Shown here piece by piece: positions 53,636 through 63,893 of a stretch of DNA of 64,000 nt. Source of the stretch: Marinicella litoralis (GTDB taxonomy: Bacteria; Pseudomonadota; Gammaproteobacteria; Xanthomonadales; Marinicellaceae); NCBI RefSeq assembly GCF_002591915.1, contig NZ_NIHB01000002.1, positions 792,886 to 856,885 on the forward strand, in the 5' to 3' direction. Both the position numbers and the translations under genes were made by a program. Positions within the stretch are counted from its first letter, which is position 1, and the number at the start of each line of letters is the position of its first letter. The notes under the pieces were generated by a model that saw only the letters and a list, made by a program, of their open reading frames with translations, searched no databases and had not been told where the DNA came from.

Positions 53636-56500
53636 CTACATGGTTACCAAAACTCGAATAGAGTCCAGCTGAGGTTGGGTTTGACCTATCGCTGTTTGGG
53701 CCAGTTCCAAGCTATTTTTCAAATATTCGATCTCATCATCTCTGACTTGTCCATTGTGACTGGCTAATTGCTGCAATCGTTCAATTTCATTTGATATACT
53801 TTGCTTCACTTGTTGTTCAGCTTCAAGTTTCAATGCTGGCAATTGTGCTTGCATCAGCTCATCGGCTTTTTTTAACAAACGTTTAATGACTGATATTTTG
53901 GCTTTAAGCACTTCGACTGCCACATTCATTGGTACTGAGTTTTTAAATTTTCTGATCAAGTTTTCTGTCAGTTTGTCACCCACATCAATACCTGCTTCTG
54001 CCATTAAAAATCGTTGATTGACTGGCGGCAAATATCGCGACAGCTGCATACTGCTGTTGCCCGTTGATTGAATTAAATACCGACATTCCAAAAATATTTG
54101 CCCACCGTTCAAACCAGAGTTTTGTAAAACGGCAAAGGCGGTATTACCAAGCTCCTGAGTTAAAATCAGTTCAAGTACTTCTGTCACCATGGGGTGTTCC
54201 CAAGTGATGTAATGAAAGGTCTCATTGGCCAAGGCAATTTCACGGTCATAGGTAATGGTCATACCATCTTCTAACAAATAAGGAAAATACCCATGCATCT
54301 CGTCTGTAGGTCGAATGATCTCGCTGCCTGAGCGATGTTCCTCATAATGCACATTGAATAAATCAAACACTTTGTGCATGAATTTTTCTAACCGAGCCGA
54401 TTGTTCAAACGCTTCTGCTTGTTCTTTTAATAAAGCAGCTTCCAGTGGCCGACATGAATTGTATTCCAATAACCTGTCTCTACCACGTGTCATGGATAAC
54501 AGCAATTCATCACTCAACTTGCGACTTTTCTCAATCAAGTCATCCAATGCTGCTGGCTTGAGTGTCGTTTGTAAGTCACTTTGAAAGGCTGTAAATACAT
54601 GGTGTGCAGCTGGATTGGTTTTATTGAATAAGTCCAAGCCTTGGTGATACCATTTGAACCATTTTTCTTGTGCTGTATGCTTCAAGTATGGCACATGTAT
54701 TTGAATGGTTTCCGTCTGCCCAATCCGGTCTAGCCTACCAATTCGCTGCTCTAATAAATCCGGATGTCCAGGTAAATCGAAAAACAACAAATGATGAGCA
54801 AATTGAAAATTTCGACCTTCACTGCCAATTTCTGAACAAAGCAATATATGGGTGCCATTGTCTAAATCTGCAAACCACGCGGCGGCTTGATCTCGCTCAA
54901 TCAGACTCATCCCTTCATGAAACACCGCCACATGAATACCATGTTGATCTCGATAGTGTTGTTCCAACTGCAAAACAGTTTGTGCCTGAGATGCAATCAC
55001 CAATATTTTTTCATGTTTCAATTGTTTGCTTTTACCAACCAACCATTTAACCCTAGGGTCATTATCCAGCCACTGTAATGGATCATCACACTCAAGGTGG
55101 ATTTCAGGAGTCAATGAGGCCATGGCTTGTTGATTGGATTGGTAAATTTCAGGTGACTCCAAAGCATCATCATACAAAGCCCGTTGAGGGAAACCTTGCA
55201 CCGAATGCCTGGTGTTTCTGAATAAAACCCTGCCTGTTCCATGTTGGTCTAACAATTGATTGATTAATGCCAATCCATTTTCTGGCGTTTCATTCAGTGA
55301 AGCAATTTGGTCCAACATATCTTGATGGACATGGCCTTTGAGTTGGTCATGTATGGTATTCAAAGGTACTTGATCATCCCCATTCACGCGCTGAATCAAT
55401 AAATCAATGGCATCCGCCACAGATTCAAATTCAGCCTCTTCAGCAATGAATTGATCAAAATCATGGTATCGATCTGCATCAAGCAGTCTTAAGCGAGCAA
55501 AATGGCTTTTTCTACCCAATTGTTCAGGCGTAGCCGTTAACAACAACACCCCAGGTATTTTTTTGGCAAATGACTCGATCAATTGATAGGCCATGACAGA
55601 ATCAGAAACGGTCTGTCCTTCTGTTAATTCACCATCAAACCATTCCAGGTGGTGGGCTTCATCAACCACCATCAAATCCCATTTGGCTGCCAAAATTTGT
55701 TCTTCTCGTACGGGGCTTTCTAAGATCATTTCTAATGGCAACAACACCAATTGCGCTGATTCAAAAGGGTTCTCAAAACCGCTGGAATGTTCAATTTCTT
55801 GACATTTTTCTTCATCGAATACACTGACTTGTAAGTTAAATCGACGTAATAATTCAACCATCCATTGATGCGTTAAACTTTCTGGCACGATGATGATGGC
55901 ACGTTGGGCCCGATTGGTTAATAATTGTTGATGCAAAATCAAACAAGCTTCAATGGTTTTACCTAAGCCCACCTCATCTGCCAACAGCACACGTGGTGCA
56001 TGTCTCTTACCCACTGAGTGTGCAATGTAGAGTTGGTGCGGCAACAGGGCTGTGCGACAACCTGTCAAACCATACAACGCAGAACGACTTAACCGTTGTT
56101 GGTGTATGCGTGCATTTTGACGCAAGTCATACCACTTCTGTTTATCAATTTGTGCATTCAACAAACGATCTGCAGGTCGATCTAAAGAAATGTTGTCAGT
56201 TATTTCAGATTCCGGGATAACGTCTTCTTCACCATTTTCTTTGACCCCAAAGAAAATATTCAGTCCATTAAGATTTTTAATTTCATGAATGGTTAATTTC
56301 CAACCATCTTTGTGCTGTAATAAATCATCAACTTGCGGTTCATAACGACTCAATGGTGCCGAGTCCTTGGCATAAATACGCTCTTCATCAACCGCATCAA
56401 ATGCCACTTTAACCATCCGATGGTTTTCTCCTACGACGCGACCTAAACCCAATTGTAAGTCTGCATTGTTGATGTATCTTTGTCCTGTAATGAATTGCAT
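53636..56500 (-). CDS. rapA: RNA polymerase-associated ATPase RapA
   Basis: 954 residues (E. coli 968). A Swi2/Snf2 ATPase bound to RNA polymerase that helps recycle it. Order: N-terminal Tudor-like domains (MQFITGQRYINNADLQLGLGRV), Walker A LADEVGLGKTIEA, DEAHH box (LMVVDEAHHLEW), LLLTATPEQLG, and helicase motifs CSEIGSEGRNFQFA and DLPGHPDLLEQRIGRLDRIGQT. A Spacer/RapA C-terminal part (YEEHRSGSEIIRP) and a coiled tail follow. It is divergent from the lipid kinase gene, with 118 bp between starts. Confidence 0.96.
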   Translation of the reverse strand: MQFITGQRYINNADLQLGLGRVVGENHRMVKVAFDAVDEERIYAKDSAPLSRYEPQVDDLLQHKDGWKLTIHEIKNLNGLNIFFGVKENGEEDVIPESEITDNISLDRPADRLLNAQIDKQKWYDLRQNARIHQQRLSRSALYGLTGCRTALLPHQLYIAHSVGKRHAPRVLLADEVGLGKTIEACLILHQQLLTNRAQRAIIIVPESLTHQWMVELLRRFNLQVSVFDEEKCQEIEHSSGFENPFESAQLVLLPLEMILESPVREEQILAAKWDLMVVDEAHHLEWFDGELTEGQTVSDSVMAYQLIESFAKKIPGVLLLTATPEQLGRKSHFARLRLLDADRYHDFDQFIAEEAEFESVADAIDLLIQRVNGDDQVPLNTIHDQLKGHVHQDMLDQIASLNETPENGLALINQLLDQHGTGRVLFRNTRHSVQGFPQRALYDDALESPEIYQSNQQAMASLTPEIHLECDDPLQWLDNDPRVKWLVGKSKQLKHEKILVIASQAQTVLQLEQHYRDQHGIHVAVFHEGMSLIERDQAAAWFADLDNGTHILLCSEIGSEGRNFQFAHHLLFFDLPGHPDLLEQRIGRLDRIGQTETIQIHVPYLKHTAQEKWFKWYHQGLDLFNKTNPAAHHVFTAFQSDLQTTLKPAALDDLIEKSRKLSDELLLSMTRGRDRLLEYNSCRPLEAALLKEQAEAFEQSARLEKFMHKVFDLFNVHYEEHRSGSEIIRPTDEMHGYFPYLLEDGMTITYDREIALANETFHYITWEHPMVTEVLELILTQELGNTAFAVLQNSGLNGGQIFLECRYLIQSTGNSSMQLSRYLPPVNQRFLMAEAGIDVGDKLTENLIRKFKNSVPMNVAVEVLKAKISVIKRLLKKADELMQAQLPALKLEAEQQVKQSISNEIERLQQLASHNGQVRDDEIEYLKNSLELAQTAIGQTQPQLDSIRVLVTM

Positions 56501-56618
56501 ATACTGTGCTTGATAAAAAAGTGGTGGTATTTTAACAGTGTTTAGCTGGCTTCCAACTGTTTCGCAAAAGAATCTGGCCTGATTGTTTTTTCTGGCTGCC
56601 GTCAGCTAAAATCCCAAC

Positions 56619-57527
56619 ATGCAAAATTTATTAGTCATATTCAACCCACAGGCTGGCAGTGGCCGATCTAAAACTTACCTACCATTAATCGAATCCTATC
56701 TACAAGGCCATGATATTGAGTACCAAATAAAGCACACTGAACGATCAGGACATGCCCAAGCAATGGTTGAATCAACTGACCTTTCACCATTCGATGGTGT
56801 AGTGGCAGCTGGGGGAGACGGCACTTTATTTGAAGTCATCAATGGCTTGATGAGTCATAAGGAGCGTCAAAGCATTTCATTTGGAGTCATTCCCGTTGGC
56901 ACCGGCAATGCATTTTCACGTGAATTGGGCTTGTTGCCTACTGATTGGAAAAAAGGCATAGATGTTATATGTAAACAGCAAACCAAACCCATTGATGTAG
57001 GATACATACAGACCGCCAAAGAACACTTTTATTTCCTCAATATCGTAGGTATGGGATTTGTTGTCGATGCGGGTAAAACCACTTTAAAAATTAAACAACT
57101 GGGACAATCCGCTTATACCTTGGCCACCTTGTGGGAAACCATTAAATTAAAGGCTCATCCAGTCAAAATTGATTTAATTGATGAACATGATCAAACTGAA
57201 TCCATAGACGAAGCATTGGTGTTTGTTGAAGTGGCAAACAGTCGTTATACAGGCACTTCATTTCTGATTGCACCTGATGCCAAAATCGATGACGGCTTGT
57301 TGGACGTGATCATTTTAAAGAAAATTTCACGAATCAAAATACTCAGCTTATTCCCAACCATCTATTCAGGTAAACACATTAATTACAAAGAAGTCGAATG
57401 CAGGAAAGTTAAAAGCATTACCATCAGAACCACAAACCCCATGGCACTGATGCCAGATGGTGAGTTTAAGGGACAGACCCCAGTGACCATCACGGTCGTC
57501 CATCAAGCCTTGACACTGTTTTTTTAA
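56619..57527 (+). CDS. Diacylglycerol kinase/YegS family lipid kinase
   Basis: 302 residues. The nucleotide-binding loop VVAAGGDGTLFEVINGL and VIPVGTGNAFSRELGL define the DAGK catalytic fold (GGDGT). The N-terminal LVIFNPQAGSGRSKTYL and the C-terminal ALMPDGEFKGQTPVTITV (the Asp-Gly-E loop) are also typical. Phosphorylates diacylglycerol or a related lipid at the inner membrane; the exact acceptor in this family is often uncertain. It is 60 bp upstream of the small His-rich lipoprotein. Confidence 0.9.
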   Translation: MQNLLVIFNPQAGSGRSKTYLPLIESYLQGHDIEYQIKHTERSGHAQAMVESTDLSPFDGVVAAGGDGTLFEVINGLMSHKERQSISFGVIPVGTGNAFSRELGLLPTDWKKGIDVICKQQTKPIDVGYIQTAKEHFYFLNIVGMGFVVDAGKTTLKIKQLGQSAYTLATLWETIKLKAHPVKIDLIDEHDQTESIDEALVFVEVANSRYTGTSFLIAPDAKIDDGLLDVIILKKISRIKILSLFPTIYSGKHINYKEVECRKVKSITIRTTNPMALMPDGEFKGQTPVTITVVHQALTLFF

Positions 57528-57586
57528 TTGACTGTCAACCAAAGTACAGGTCTTTGCGTTGAACCAATAAACAACAGGAGAAAAAA

Positions 57587-57814
57587 ATGAAATCTTTGTA
57601 TGTAATCATGACACTCATGGGATTTGTCTTAGCCACTGGGTGTCACGCTCACAATAAGCCTGATAAAGTTGTGGTGGTAAAAAAAGGAAACAACCACAAA
57701 AAAGTGGTGCTGATCGACAATGACCACAAACGACACAACTACAGAATAGTACAGGTTAAACCGAAAAATCATTCAGTCTGTAAAAAACACCATAAACATT
57801 GGCATTGTCTATAA
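57587..57814 (+). CDS. Small His/Lys-rich putative lipoprotein
   Basis: 75 residues. An N-terminal hydrophobic segment ends in the lipobox ATGC near residue 19. The mature part is rich in His (about a dozen) and Lys, e.g. NHKKVVLIDNDHKRHNYR, and ends in SVCKKHHKHWHCL, where two Cys bracket a histidine cluster. That looks like a metal-binding or redox-active tail, but no family is recognised. AACAGGAG just upstream is a good ribosome-binding site. Its position 60 bp after the lipid kinase may be a chance pairing. Confidence 0.7.
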   Translation: MKSLYVIMTLMGFVLATGCHAHNKPDKVVVVKKGNNHKKVVLIDNDHKRHNYRIVQVKPKNHSVCKKHHKHWHCL

Positions 57815-57824
57815 AAACATGAGA

Positions 57825-57854
57825 TTGAAATCAGCTTAAAGCAGCTGATTTCAA
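57825..57854. terminator. Long inverted repeat between convergent genes
   Basis: A 12-bp perfect stem, TTGAAATCAGCT / AGCTGATTTCAA, around a 6-nt loop, between two converging stops. The T-run after it is poor on the plus strand, slightly better on the minus strand (GTTTTTAT a few bases on). It probably ends both messages but is not canonical. Confidence 0.55.
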
Positions 57855-57878
57855 GCCCATTGAACATGTGATGACCTT

Positions 57879-59402
57879 TTATTCAAACTGATGGGTAAAA
57901 ATATGATCATAGACCGGATAGACCAGTTGTATATATTGGTCAGCTGCAACTTGATCGATGGATTGTTGGTAGCCATTGGGCCAAATGATTTGGGCTGACA
58001 CACTGGATGCATTGCCTAAGCCGAAATGTAGTATTTTTTCATTATTAGACCCTCTTGATTCACCCGCTCGTAGCTCCCTCATTTGTGAATTGCCTAAGGC
58101 ATCGGTGACAATTATTTTGCTACCGATTGCATCTCGATTGACATCCGCACCTCCTCTCAACTTGAATCCAATCCAATGCTGGTTGTTGACTGTTGAATTT
58201 TTTAAAAATTGATAATTTAAATTGAATCTACCCACAGTCAAATCCAACCTACCATCCTGATCATAGTCTAACCAGGCAGCCCCTTCGGTGGGGTGAATGT
58301 CTTCAACTCCAGAGGTGGCGGTGATGTCAGAAAAAGTCCCGTTTTGATTGTTGTGAAACAAATGGTTGCTGACAGGTTGAGGTGCGCCTCCAGTGGTTGC
58401 TAGATACATGTCTTCCCAACCATCATTGTCGGTATCAAACAACAGGGTACTCCAACCATAGCCCGTGCTTATATTTACCCCAGCACTTTGAGCGACTGAA
58501 CTGAAAATAGGTTCGGTATTGGTATGGGTGTTTTGCAATAAAATATGTTCATCTATACTGGAATAACTGAGGTCCCAATCCAAATCGTTGTCATAGTCAC
58601 CTACAGCCACTCCCATACAATAGGCAGAATGATCTGACCCTTGAGCACCAGCCACATTGGTAAAACACCATCCACCACAACCTGGGCCATCGTTTCTTAA
58701 CATCACATTGACTTGATGCTTGTCATTGGCAAAATAAATATCCAAGTCATTGTCCATGTCTATGTCAGTTAAAACCAGAGCCAGGGTGGATCTTGATATT
58801 TCTACAGGATCAAGCACACCATAAATATCTGTAAATGTCAGGTCCCCATTGTTAAAAAACACATGATCCAAATCATTGGGATCATTTAAGTCAGGCGTAC
58901 CAGACAAGGGGGTCACACCCAAGACTAAATCAAGTAATCCATCATTGTTTAAATCTCCCCATGAAACGGCTTCCGTTCTTTCAAGATGGTCAGTACCTGA
59001 ACTGGTGGTGATATCAACAAACCCATTGCCTTGCTGGTTGTGTAATAAATAATTATTGCCCCAACAGGCCACATAAATATCTTGCCAACCATCATTATCA
59101 AAATCGGCTGCAGCAACTGACCCACATCGCTCGCCAGACAAATCTGGCACAATGAGTTGACTGTTTTCTATAAAGGATTGCCCATCATTAAAGTACAGTT
59201 TACTGTCATAGTCATACCCGGTTAAGTATAAATCCACATAACCATTGTTATCAAAATCTGCTGCCGCTATACCAGTCGACATTTTGTTGGCAAAATGAGG
59301 CATGTCAATACCTAAGGCCACGGTCACATTCTCGAAAGTAACCGCTGCTGACTGCTGCACAACCAATGCCAGCAACAAGAGTTTTTTATTTTTATTAAAC
59401 AT
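57879..59402 (-). CDS. Secreted FG-GAP/VCBS-repeat protein with ASPIC/UnbV C-terminus
   Basis: 507 residues, signal peptide MFNKNKKLLLLALVVQQSAA. About seven repeats of DFDNDGWQDIYVA type (ADFDNNGYVDLYLTGYDYD, VLTDIDMDNDLDIYFAND, LFDTDNDGWEDMYLAT, WLDYDQDGRLDLTVG), calcium-binding loops of an integrin-like propeller, then the ASPIC/UnbV domain (NQHWIGFKLRGGADVNRDAIGSKI, RAGESRGSNNEK, LHFGLG). Members are extracellular adhesion or matrix proteins (CRTAC1-like). It ends YDHIFTHQFE, the same D-x-I-F-x3-F-E pattern as the M28 peptidase. The N-terminus abuts the deaminase gene, read in the same direction. Confidence 0.9.
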   Translation of the reverse strand: MFNKNKKLLLLALVVQQSAAVTFENVTVALGIDMPHFANKMSTGIAAADFDNNGYVDLYLTGYDYDSKLYFNDGQSFIENSQLIVPDLSGERCGSVAAADFDNDGWQDIYVACWGNNYLLHNQQGNGFVDITTSSGTDHLERTEAVSWGDLNNDGLLDLVLGVTPLSGTPDLNDPNDLDHVFFNNGDLTFTDIYGVLDPVEISRSTLALVLTDIDMDNDLDIYFANDKHQVNVMLRNDGPGCGGWCFTNVAGAQGSDHSAYCMGVAVGDYDNDLDWDLSYSSIDEHILLQNTHTNTEPIFSSVAQSAGVNISTGYGWSTLLFDTDNDGWEDMYLATTGGAPQPVSNHLFHNNQNGTFSDITATSGVEDIHPTEGAAWLDYDQDGRLDLTVGRFNLNYQFLKNSTVNNQHWIGFKLRGGADVNRDAIGSKIIVTDALGNSQMRELRAGESRGSNNEKILHFGLGNASSVSAQIIWPNGYQQSIDQVAADQYIQLVYPVYDHIFTHQFE

Positions 59403-59446
59403 ACCGTATATATACCAAAATCACATTTTTAAAACAATGACAACAG

Positions 59447-60463
59447 TCACCGATCGATTTGGCAATCAGACTCATATTGATCAAGCAATTGATGCATTTC
59501 AACTTTTCTTTCAGTGGATGCAAAGCTGGCATCGATGGCGTTGAATGTCATGCGGATGAGTTGCTCATCAGTTATTCCACAGTGTATTTGCACTTGCTCC
59601 ATATTTTCTTGTAAGAAAGCGCCAAAATGCGCAGGGTCATCAGAGTTGATTGTTACATTCAAGCCCAAATCCAACATCTTGCCAATCACATGCTGGTTCA
59701 TGTGCTCAAAAACATGCAAACTGGTGTTGGAACAAGGACATACGGTCAACGGGATTTGTGTTTTTTGTAGGTATGAGACCAAGGCTGGATCATCTAAACA
59801 CCTGATGCCATGATCAATCCTATCAACACCGATGTCATTGATTGCAGACCAAATATACTCCGCTGGCCCTTCTTCTCCTGCATGTGCAACCACTGCCAAT
59901 CCTGCTTGTTTTATTTCTGTAAAGACTTGTTTAAACAACTTGGCGGGAAAACCCATTTCTACTGCAGCCAAACCAACCGCAGAAAACCTAGTTGTGTGTT
60001 GTTTAAAAAACTGCCAGTCCTCCAGCGCTTTTTCTGGTCCAAGGTGACGGATGAATGTGGGTATCATTTGACCACTGATGCCAAAGTGTTTTTCACCTTC
60101 TTGAAAAGCAGCTTCTATGCCATCCAATACCATCTCTGCAGGTAAACCCCGATCTGTATAAGTTCTGATGTCACAAAATACTTCGGTGTGCATGATATTC
60201 TGTGCATGGCATTTAGCCAAATATGCCATGGTCAGTTGATAAAAATCCTCTGCACTTTGGATCACCTCAGTACCACGGATATAAATGTCAATGAATTCAC
60301 TTAAGTCTTTAAACTCATAGGCATTTTTTACATCTTCAAGTGATTTGTAAGGTATTTTAATTTTATTTTTTTCAGCCAGTTGTAACAACATTTCAGGCAT
60401 CATAGAACCTTCTATGTGCATATGTAATTCAACTTTAGGTAATTGTTTTATGAATTCAGACAT
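59447..60463 (-). CDS. Adenine/adenosine deaminase family protein (probably adenine deaminase)
   Basis: 338 residues. Zinc ligands and catalytic residues of the adenosine deaminase fold: LPKVELHMHIEGS (HxH), VAHAGEEGP, IDHGIRC and the final NSDDPAHFG. The sequences LMFALxxKNxIxxPY and FIDIYIRGTEVIQSAEDFYQLTMAYL, together with the length of 338, fit the bacterial/fungal adenine deaminase branch (hypoxanthine from adenine) better than mammalian-type adenosine deaminase; the two are hard to separate by eye. It is divergent from accA and 45 bp from the ASPIC gene. Confidence 0.85.
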   Translation of the reverse strand: MSEFIKQLPKVELHMHIEGSMMPEMLLQLAEKNKIKIPYKSLEDVKNAYEFKDLSEFIDIYIRGTEVIQSAEDFYQLTMAYLAKCHAQNIMHTEVFCDIRTYTDRGLPAEMVLDGIEAAFQEGEKHFGISGQMIPTFIRHLGPEKALEDWQFFKQHTTRFSAVGLAAVEMGFPAKLFKQVFTEIKQAGLAVVAHAGEEGPAEYIWSAINDIGVDRIDHGIRCLDDPALVSYLQKTQIPLTVCPCSNTSLHVFEHMNQHVIGKMLDLGLNVTINSDDPAHFGAFLQENMEQVQIHCGITDEQLIRMTFNAIDASFASTERKVEMHQLLDQYESDCQIDR

Positions 60464-60572
60464 CTTGTTTATGAAAAAAACATCACATCATACCATTTTC
60501 TTGTTGTTTTCGACTGGCACATTGGCTGGCTAAGACGTAAAATACTCGATTGAGATAAAATCATGACAGTGT

Positions 60573-61529
60573 ATGAATACCGATTACTTAGATTTTGAAC
60601 AACCCCTTGCTGAATTAGAAGCAAAAATCAATGAATTGCAAAATGTCAGCGATGACAATTCGATGAATATTGATGAAGAAATTCAAAGACTCAAAAGTAA
60701 ACTGAAATCAAAGACCGAACAAATTTTTTCGAACCTATCTGACTGGCAAATTTCAAAATTAGCTCGCCACCCGAAAAGGCCCTACACTTTAGATTACATT
60801 GAAATGATGTTTACTGATTTTCATGAACTTCATGGTGACCGTGCCTTTGCTGATGATCTGGCAATAATTGGTGGCTTAGCAAAACTTGATGGTCAATCTG
60901 TGATGGTCATTGGACATCAAAAAGGGCGCAATACCAAATCAAAAATAAAACGTAATTTTGGCATGCCCAGACCAGAAGGTTATCGCAAAGCTTTGCGACT
61001 GATGCGTCTGGCAGAACAATTTAACATCCCTATTCTGACTTTCATTGACACCCCTGGTGCATACCCTGGAATCGGAGCAGAAGAACGTGGCCAATCTGAA
61101 GCCATTGCTAAAAATCTAGAAGTCATGTCTGATTTAAAGGTACCGATTATTTGCACAGTGATTGGTGAAGGAGGATCAGGTGGGGCCTTGGCAATAGGCG
61201 TTGGTGACCTGACCTTGATGTTACAGTACAGCACCTACTCGGTAATTTCTCCTGAAGGTTGTGCATCTATTCTATGGCGAAGTGCCGATAAAGCACAAGA
61301 TGCAGCTGAAGCACTGAGCATCACCTCAAGCAAACTTAAAAAACTCGGATTAATAGACCAAGTCATTAATGAGCCATTAGGCAGTGCTTATCGCGACCCC
61401 GAATTTGTAGCAGAACAACTCAAATCAACCATTAATAAAGAATTAAACCGTTTAAGCCAATTGGATGATAAAAAATTGACTGATGCCCGTTATAAAAAAT
61501 TAATGGCGTATGGTGCATTCACCGAATAA
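60573..61529 (+). CDS. accA: Acetyl-CoA carboxylase carboxyltransferase subunit alpha
   Basis: 318 residues, as in E. coli (319). Forms the malonyl-CoA-making carboxyltransferase with AccD. Aligns throughout: [83 protein letters not shown] and the oxyanion-hole segment [32 protein letters not shown]. The end of the gene overlaps the start of tilS by 20 bp. Confidence 0.97.
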   Translation: MNTDYLDFEQPLAELEAKINELQNVSDDNSMNIDEEIQRLKSKLKSKTEQIFSNLSDWQISKLARHPKRPYTLDYIEMMFTDFHELHGDRAFADDLAIIGGLAKLDGQSVMVIGHQKGRNTKSKIKRNFGMPRPEGYRKALRLMRLAEQFNIPILTFIDTPGAYPGIGAEERGQSEAIAKNLEVMSDLKVPIICTVIGEGGSGGALAIGVGDLTLMLQYSTYSVISPEGCASILWRSADKAQDAAEALSITSSKLKKLGLIDQVINEPLGSAYRDPEFVAEQLKSTINKELNRLSQLDDKKLTDARYKKLMAYGAFTE

Positions 61530-62781
61530 TCAAACACTGATAAACCTTAAAAAATTACCCGAAGCTCGTCAATATTTTGTGGCTTTTAGCGGTGGAATGG
61601 ATTCCACAGCCTTGCTGCATGTTTTGTCAAACTCTCCATATAAATCAAAACTGGTTGCCATCCATGTCAATCACAACATCAATGACAATGCCAAACTATG
61701 GCAACAACATTGCCATGCATTTTGTCATGACCGTGGTATAAAATTTATTACAGAATCGGTTACTCCTCATTCTCTCAGTGAAAATGACCTTCGTTCTGCC
61801 AGACTCAATGTATTTGATCAGCATCTCAAACCGGATGATTGCCTGTTAACCGGACACCATCAATCAGACCAAGCAGAAACCATTTTATTTAGACTTATTC
61901 GTGGTACAGGATTACTCGGCATGACTGCAATCGAGCCCCTGTCGAAACAATTCAAATACAGGGTATATAGACCATTATTATCGACATCAAAAAATGACAT
62001 TCAGCAGTATATCAGCTCCCATTGTTTGTCATATGTAAATGATCCCAGCAATGATAACGATCAATACAGTAGAAATTTCATTCGGAATCAAATGGTGCCC
62101 ATCATCAATCAATATCAATCTGATGGTATTCAACAAATTTGTTTAACGGCAAACAACCTGAAACAATCCCTTGCTTTGTTATCAGACTTGGTTGGAAAAA
62201 CCAACCCAATCAAAGTCCAAGCCCATACAAAACCGAATCAACTGGCCACTTTCATTTATCATTGGTTACATAACCTGGGATTACGATCACCCAGTCACAA
62301 AAGGCTTTTGCAATTTTCTGCTGATTCCATGCAATCAAGTCATGACAAACAAACTGAACTCATCACTGATGGCTATAAATTACAATGTTGGAAAAAACAA
62401 ATTTATGCTTTGAAGCTTATTACCCCCCCTTCCACAAAGGAACTTAGGCTGCAATTGACCACCAACAAGCCCATAGAATTGCCCTATATGACAGGACAAT
62501 TGATCATGACTGGTAATCATTCAGCTTCCTTCAATGCAACAATTAAATTTTGCCAAACCAGTGAAGTCATTTTGCTCAAAGGTCATAAACACAGGCAAAA
62601 AATAAAAAAACTGTTTCAATCTCACGCCATCCCACCTTGGGAAAGATTGGTTATTCCTTATCTATATATTGATAATGAATTGATGGCAGTGGGTTCCTAT
62701 TTCGTTTCTCAGAAATTCAATCTGCTTTTAGATGAATTAAATACAGAATATGAATGGCTATCTCCACAATTTCTTTTGTAA
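61510..62781 (+). CDS. tilS: tRNA(Ile)-lysidine synthase
   Basis: 423 residues, close to E. coli (432). Lysidinylates the wobble C34 of the minor isoleucine tRNA. The PP-loop FSGGMDST (SGGxDS) starts the synthetase domain, followed by [36 protein letters not shown] (the HHxDDxxET-type motif) and [14 protein letters not shown] divergent C-terminal domain with a short TilS tail follows. The ATG at 61510 overlaps accA; accA-tilS is the conserved gammaproteobacterial arrangement. Confidence 0.94.
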   Translation: MVHSPNNQTLINLKKLPEARQYFVAFSGGMDSTALLHVLSNSPYKSKLVAIHVNHNINDNAKLWQQHCHAFCHDRGIKFITESVTPHSLSENDLRSARLNVFDQHLKPDDCLLTGHHQSDQAETILFRLIRGTGLLGMTAIEPLSKQFKYRVYRPLLSTSKNDIQQYISSHCLSYVNDPSNDNDQYSRNFIRNQMVPIINQYQSDGIQQICLTANNLKQSLALLSDLVGKTNPIKVQAHTKPNQLATFIYHWLHNLGLRSPSHKRLLQFSADSMQSSHDKQTELITDGYKLQCWKKQIYALKLITPPSTKELRLQLTTNKPIELPYMTGQLIMTGNHSASFNATIKFCQTSEVILLKGHKHRQKIKKLFQSHAIPPWERLVIPYLYIDNELMAVGSYFVSQKFNLLLDELNTEYEWLSPQFLL

Positions 62782-62790
62782 AATAGCAAC

Positions 62791-62991
62791 ATGAGCCAAA
62801 CTAAAACTTTTGAAAACAACTTATCTCAACTTGCAGACATCATTTCAAAAATGGAACAAAGTGATGTTGGACTTGAAGAGTCATTAAAACTGTATGAACA
62901 CGGCATCAAAATGACCAGAGAATGTCAAAAAATCATAGATGCTGCTGAGAAAAAAATTGAATCACTGATGACACAACAAACTAACAACTGA
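62791..62991 (+). CDS. xseB: Exodeoxyribonuclease VII small subunit
   Basis: 66 residues, within the family range of 60-90. A single helical hairpin: FENNLSQLADIISKMEQSDVGLEESLKLYEHGIKMTRECQKIIDAAEKKIESL, the full XseB signature (xLExxVxxLExGxLxLExSLxxFExGxxL). It binds XseA to degrade single-stranded DNA. Its stop overlaps the ispA start as TGATG. Confidence 0.96.
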   Translation: MSQTKTFENNLSQLADIISKMEQSDVGLEESLKLYEHGIKMTRECQKIIDAAEKKIESLMTQQTNN

Positions 62992-63854
62992 TGCTTCACT
63001 ATCAAAACCGAATCAATTCATTTTTAAGCAAACAAATCGAAGCATCAAGTAACGAGAACTCTAGACTCAAACAATCGATGCAATATTCATTGCTCTCTGG
63101 TGGTAAACGCATCAGGCCATTACTGGTCTATGCCACAGCAGAAAGTTTGAAGATCAATCTTGATACTGCGGACTACATCGCTGCTGCCATTGAGATGATT
63201 CATGCCTATTCATTGATTCATGATGATTTACCAGCCATGGATAATGATGATTTAAGAAGAGGAAAAGCGACCAATCACATCAAATTTGATGAGGCCACTG
63301 CAATTCTGGCAGGTGATGCTTTGCAATCTTTGGCCTATGAGACCTTAGCCAATACACCAGCAGATGCTCCTAATGTAGTAGCCATGATAGCAAAATTGGC
63401 TCAATTGAGTGGCATTGTTGGTATGGCCGGTGGTCAAAGTTTAGACTTGATGGCTGAAAATAAAAATATAGGAATGGCTGATTTACAAAAAATTCATGCA
63501 GCAAAGACCGGTGCTTTATTACAAGCATGTGTCCAACTGACCACTGAATTAAAAAACAACCTGGCTGATGATTGTAAAATCAAATACCATTTATTTGCGG
63601 AACATTTAGGGGTGGCATTTCAAATTGTTGATGATATTTTAGATGTTACACAAGACACTGAAACTTTGGGTAAACCTGCCAATTCCGACACCAAAAACAA
63701 AAAAGCCACTTACCCCAGTCTATTGGGCTTACAAAACGCCAAGGATCAAGCAGACCATCACATTAATAAAGCCTATCATTTGTTGGAAAATATAGAATTC
63801 AATACGGACATGTTAAAGCAACTTACTGCGTTAATTCTTCAAAGGAATCATTAA
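62991..63854 (+). CDS. ispA: Polyprenyl/farnesyl diphosphate synthase (IspA type)
   Basis: 287 residues (E. coli 299). Makes farnesyl diphosphate. Both aspartate-rich motifs are intact: DDLPAMDND (first, DDxxxxD) and DDILD (second, in FQIVDDILDVTQDTETLGK). SGGKRIRPLLVYA and AGGQSLDLMAE (GGQxxD) support the assignment. xseB-ispA is the standard order; dxs, usually next, is absent because the rRNA operon occupies that space. The gene points at the terminator of the rRNA operon. Confidence 0.95.
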   Translation: MLHYQNRINSFLSKQIEASSNENSRLKQSMQYSLLSGGKRIRPLLVYATAESLKINLDTADYIAAAIEMIHAYSLIHDDLPAMDNDDLRRGKATNHIKFDEATAILAGDALQSLAYETLANTPADAPNVVAMIAKLAQLSGIVGMAGGQSLDLMAENKNIGMADLQKIHAAKTGALLQACVQLTTELKNNLADDCKIKYHLFAEHLGVAFQIVDDILDVTQDTETLGKPANSDTKNKKATYPSLLGLQNAKDQADHHINKAYHLLENIEFNTDMLKQLTALILQRNH

Positions 63855-63893
63855 GTTAATTTGTCTTTTCAATGTTTCGCACAAATTTCAGGC

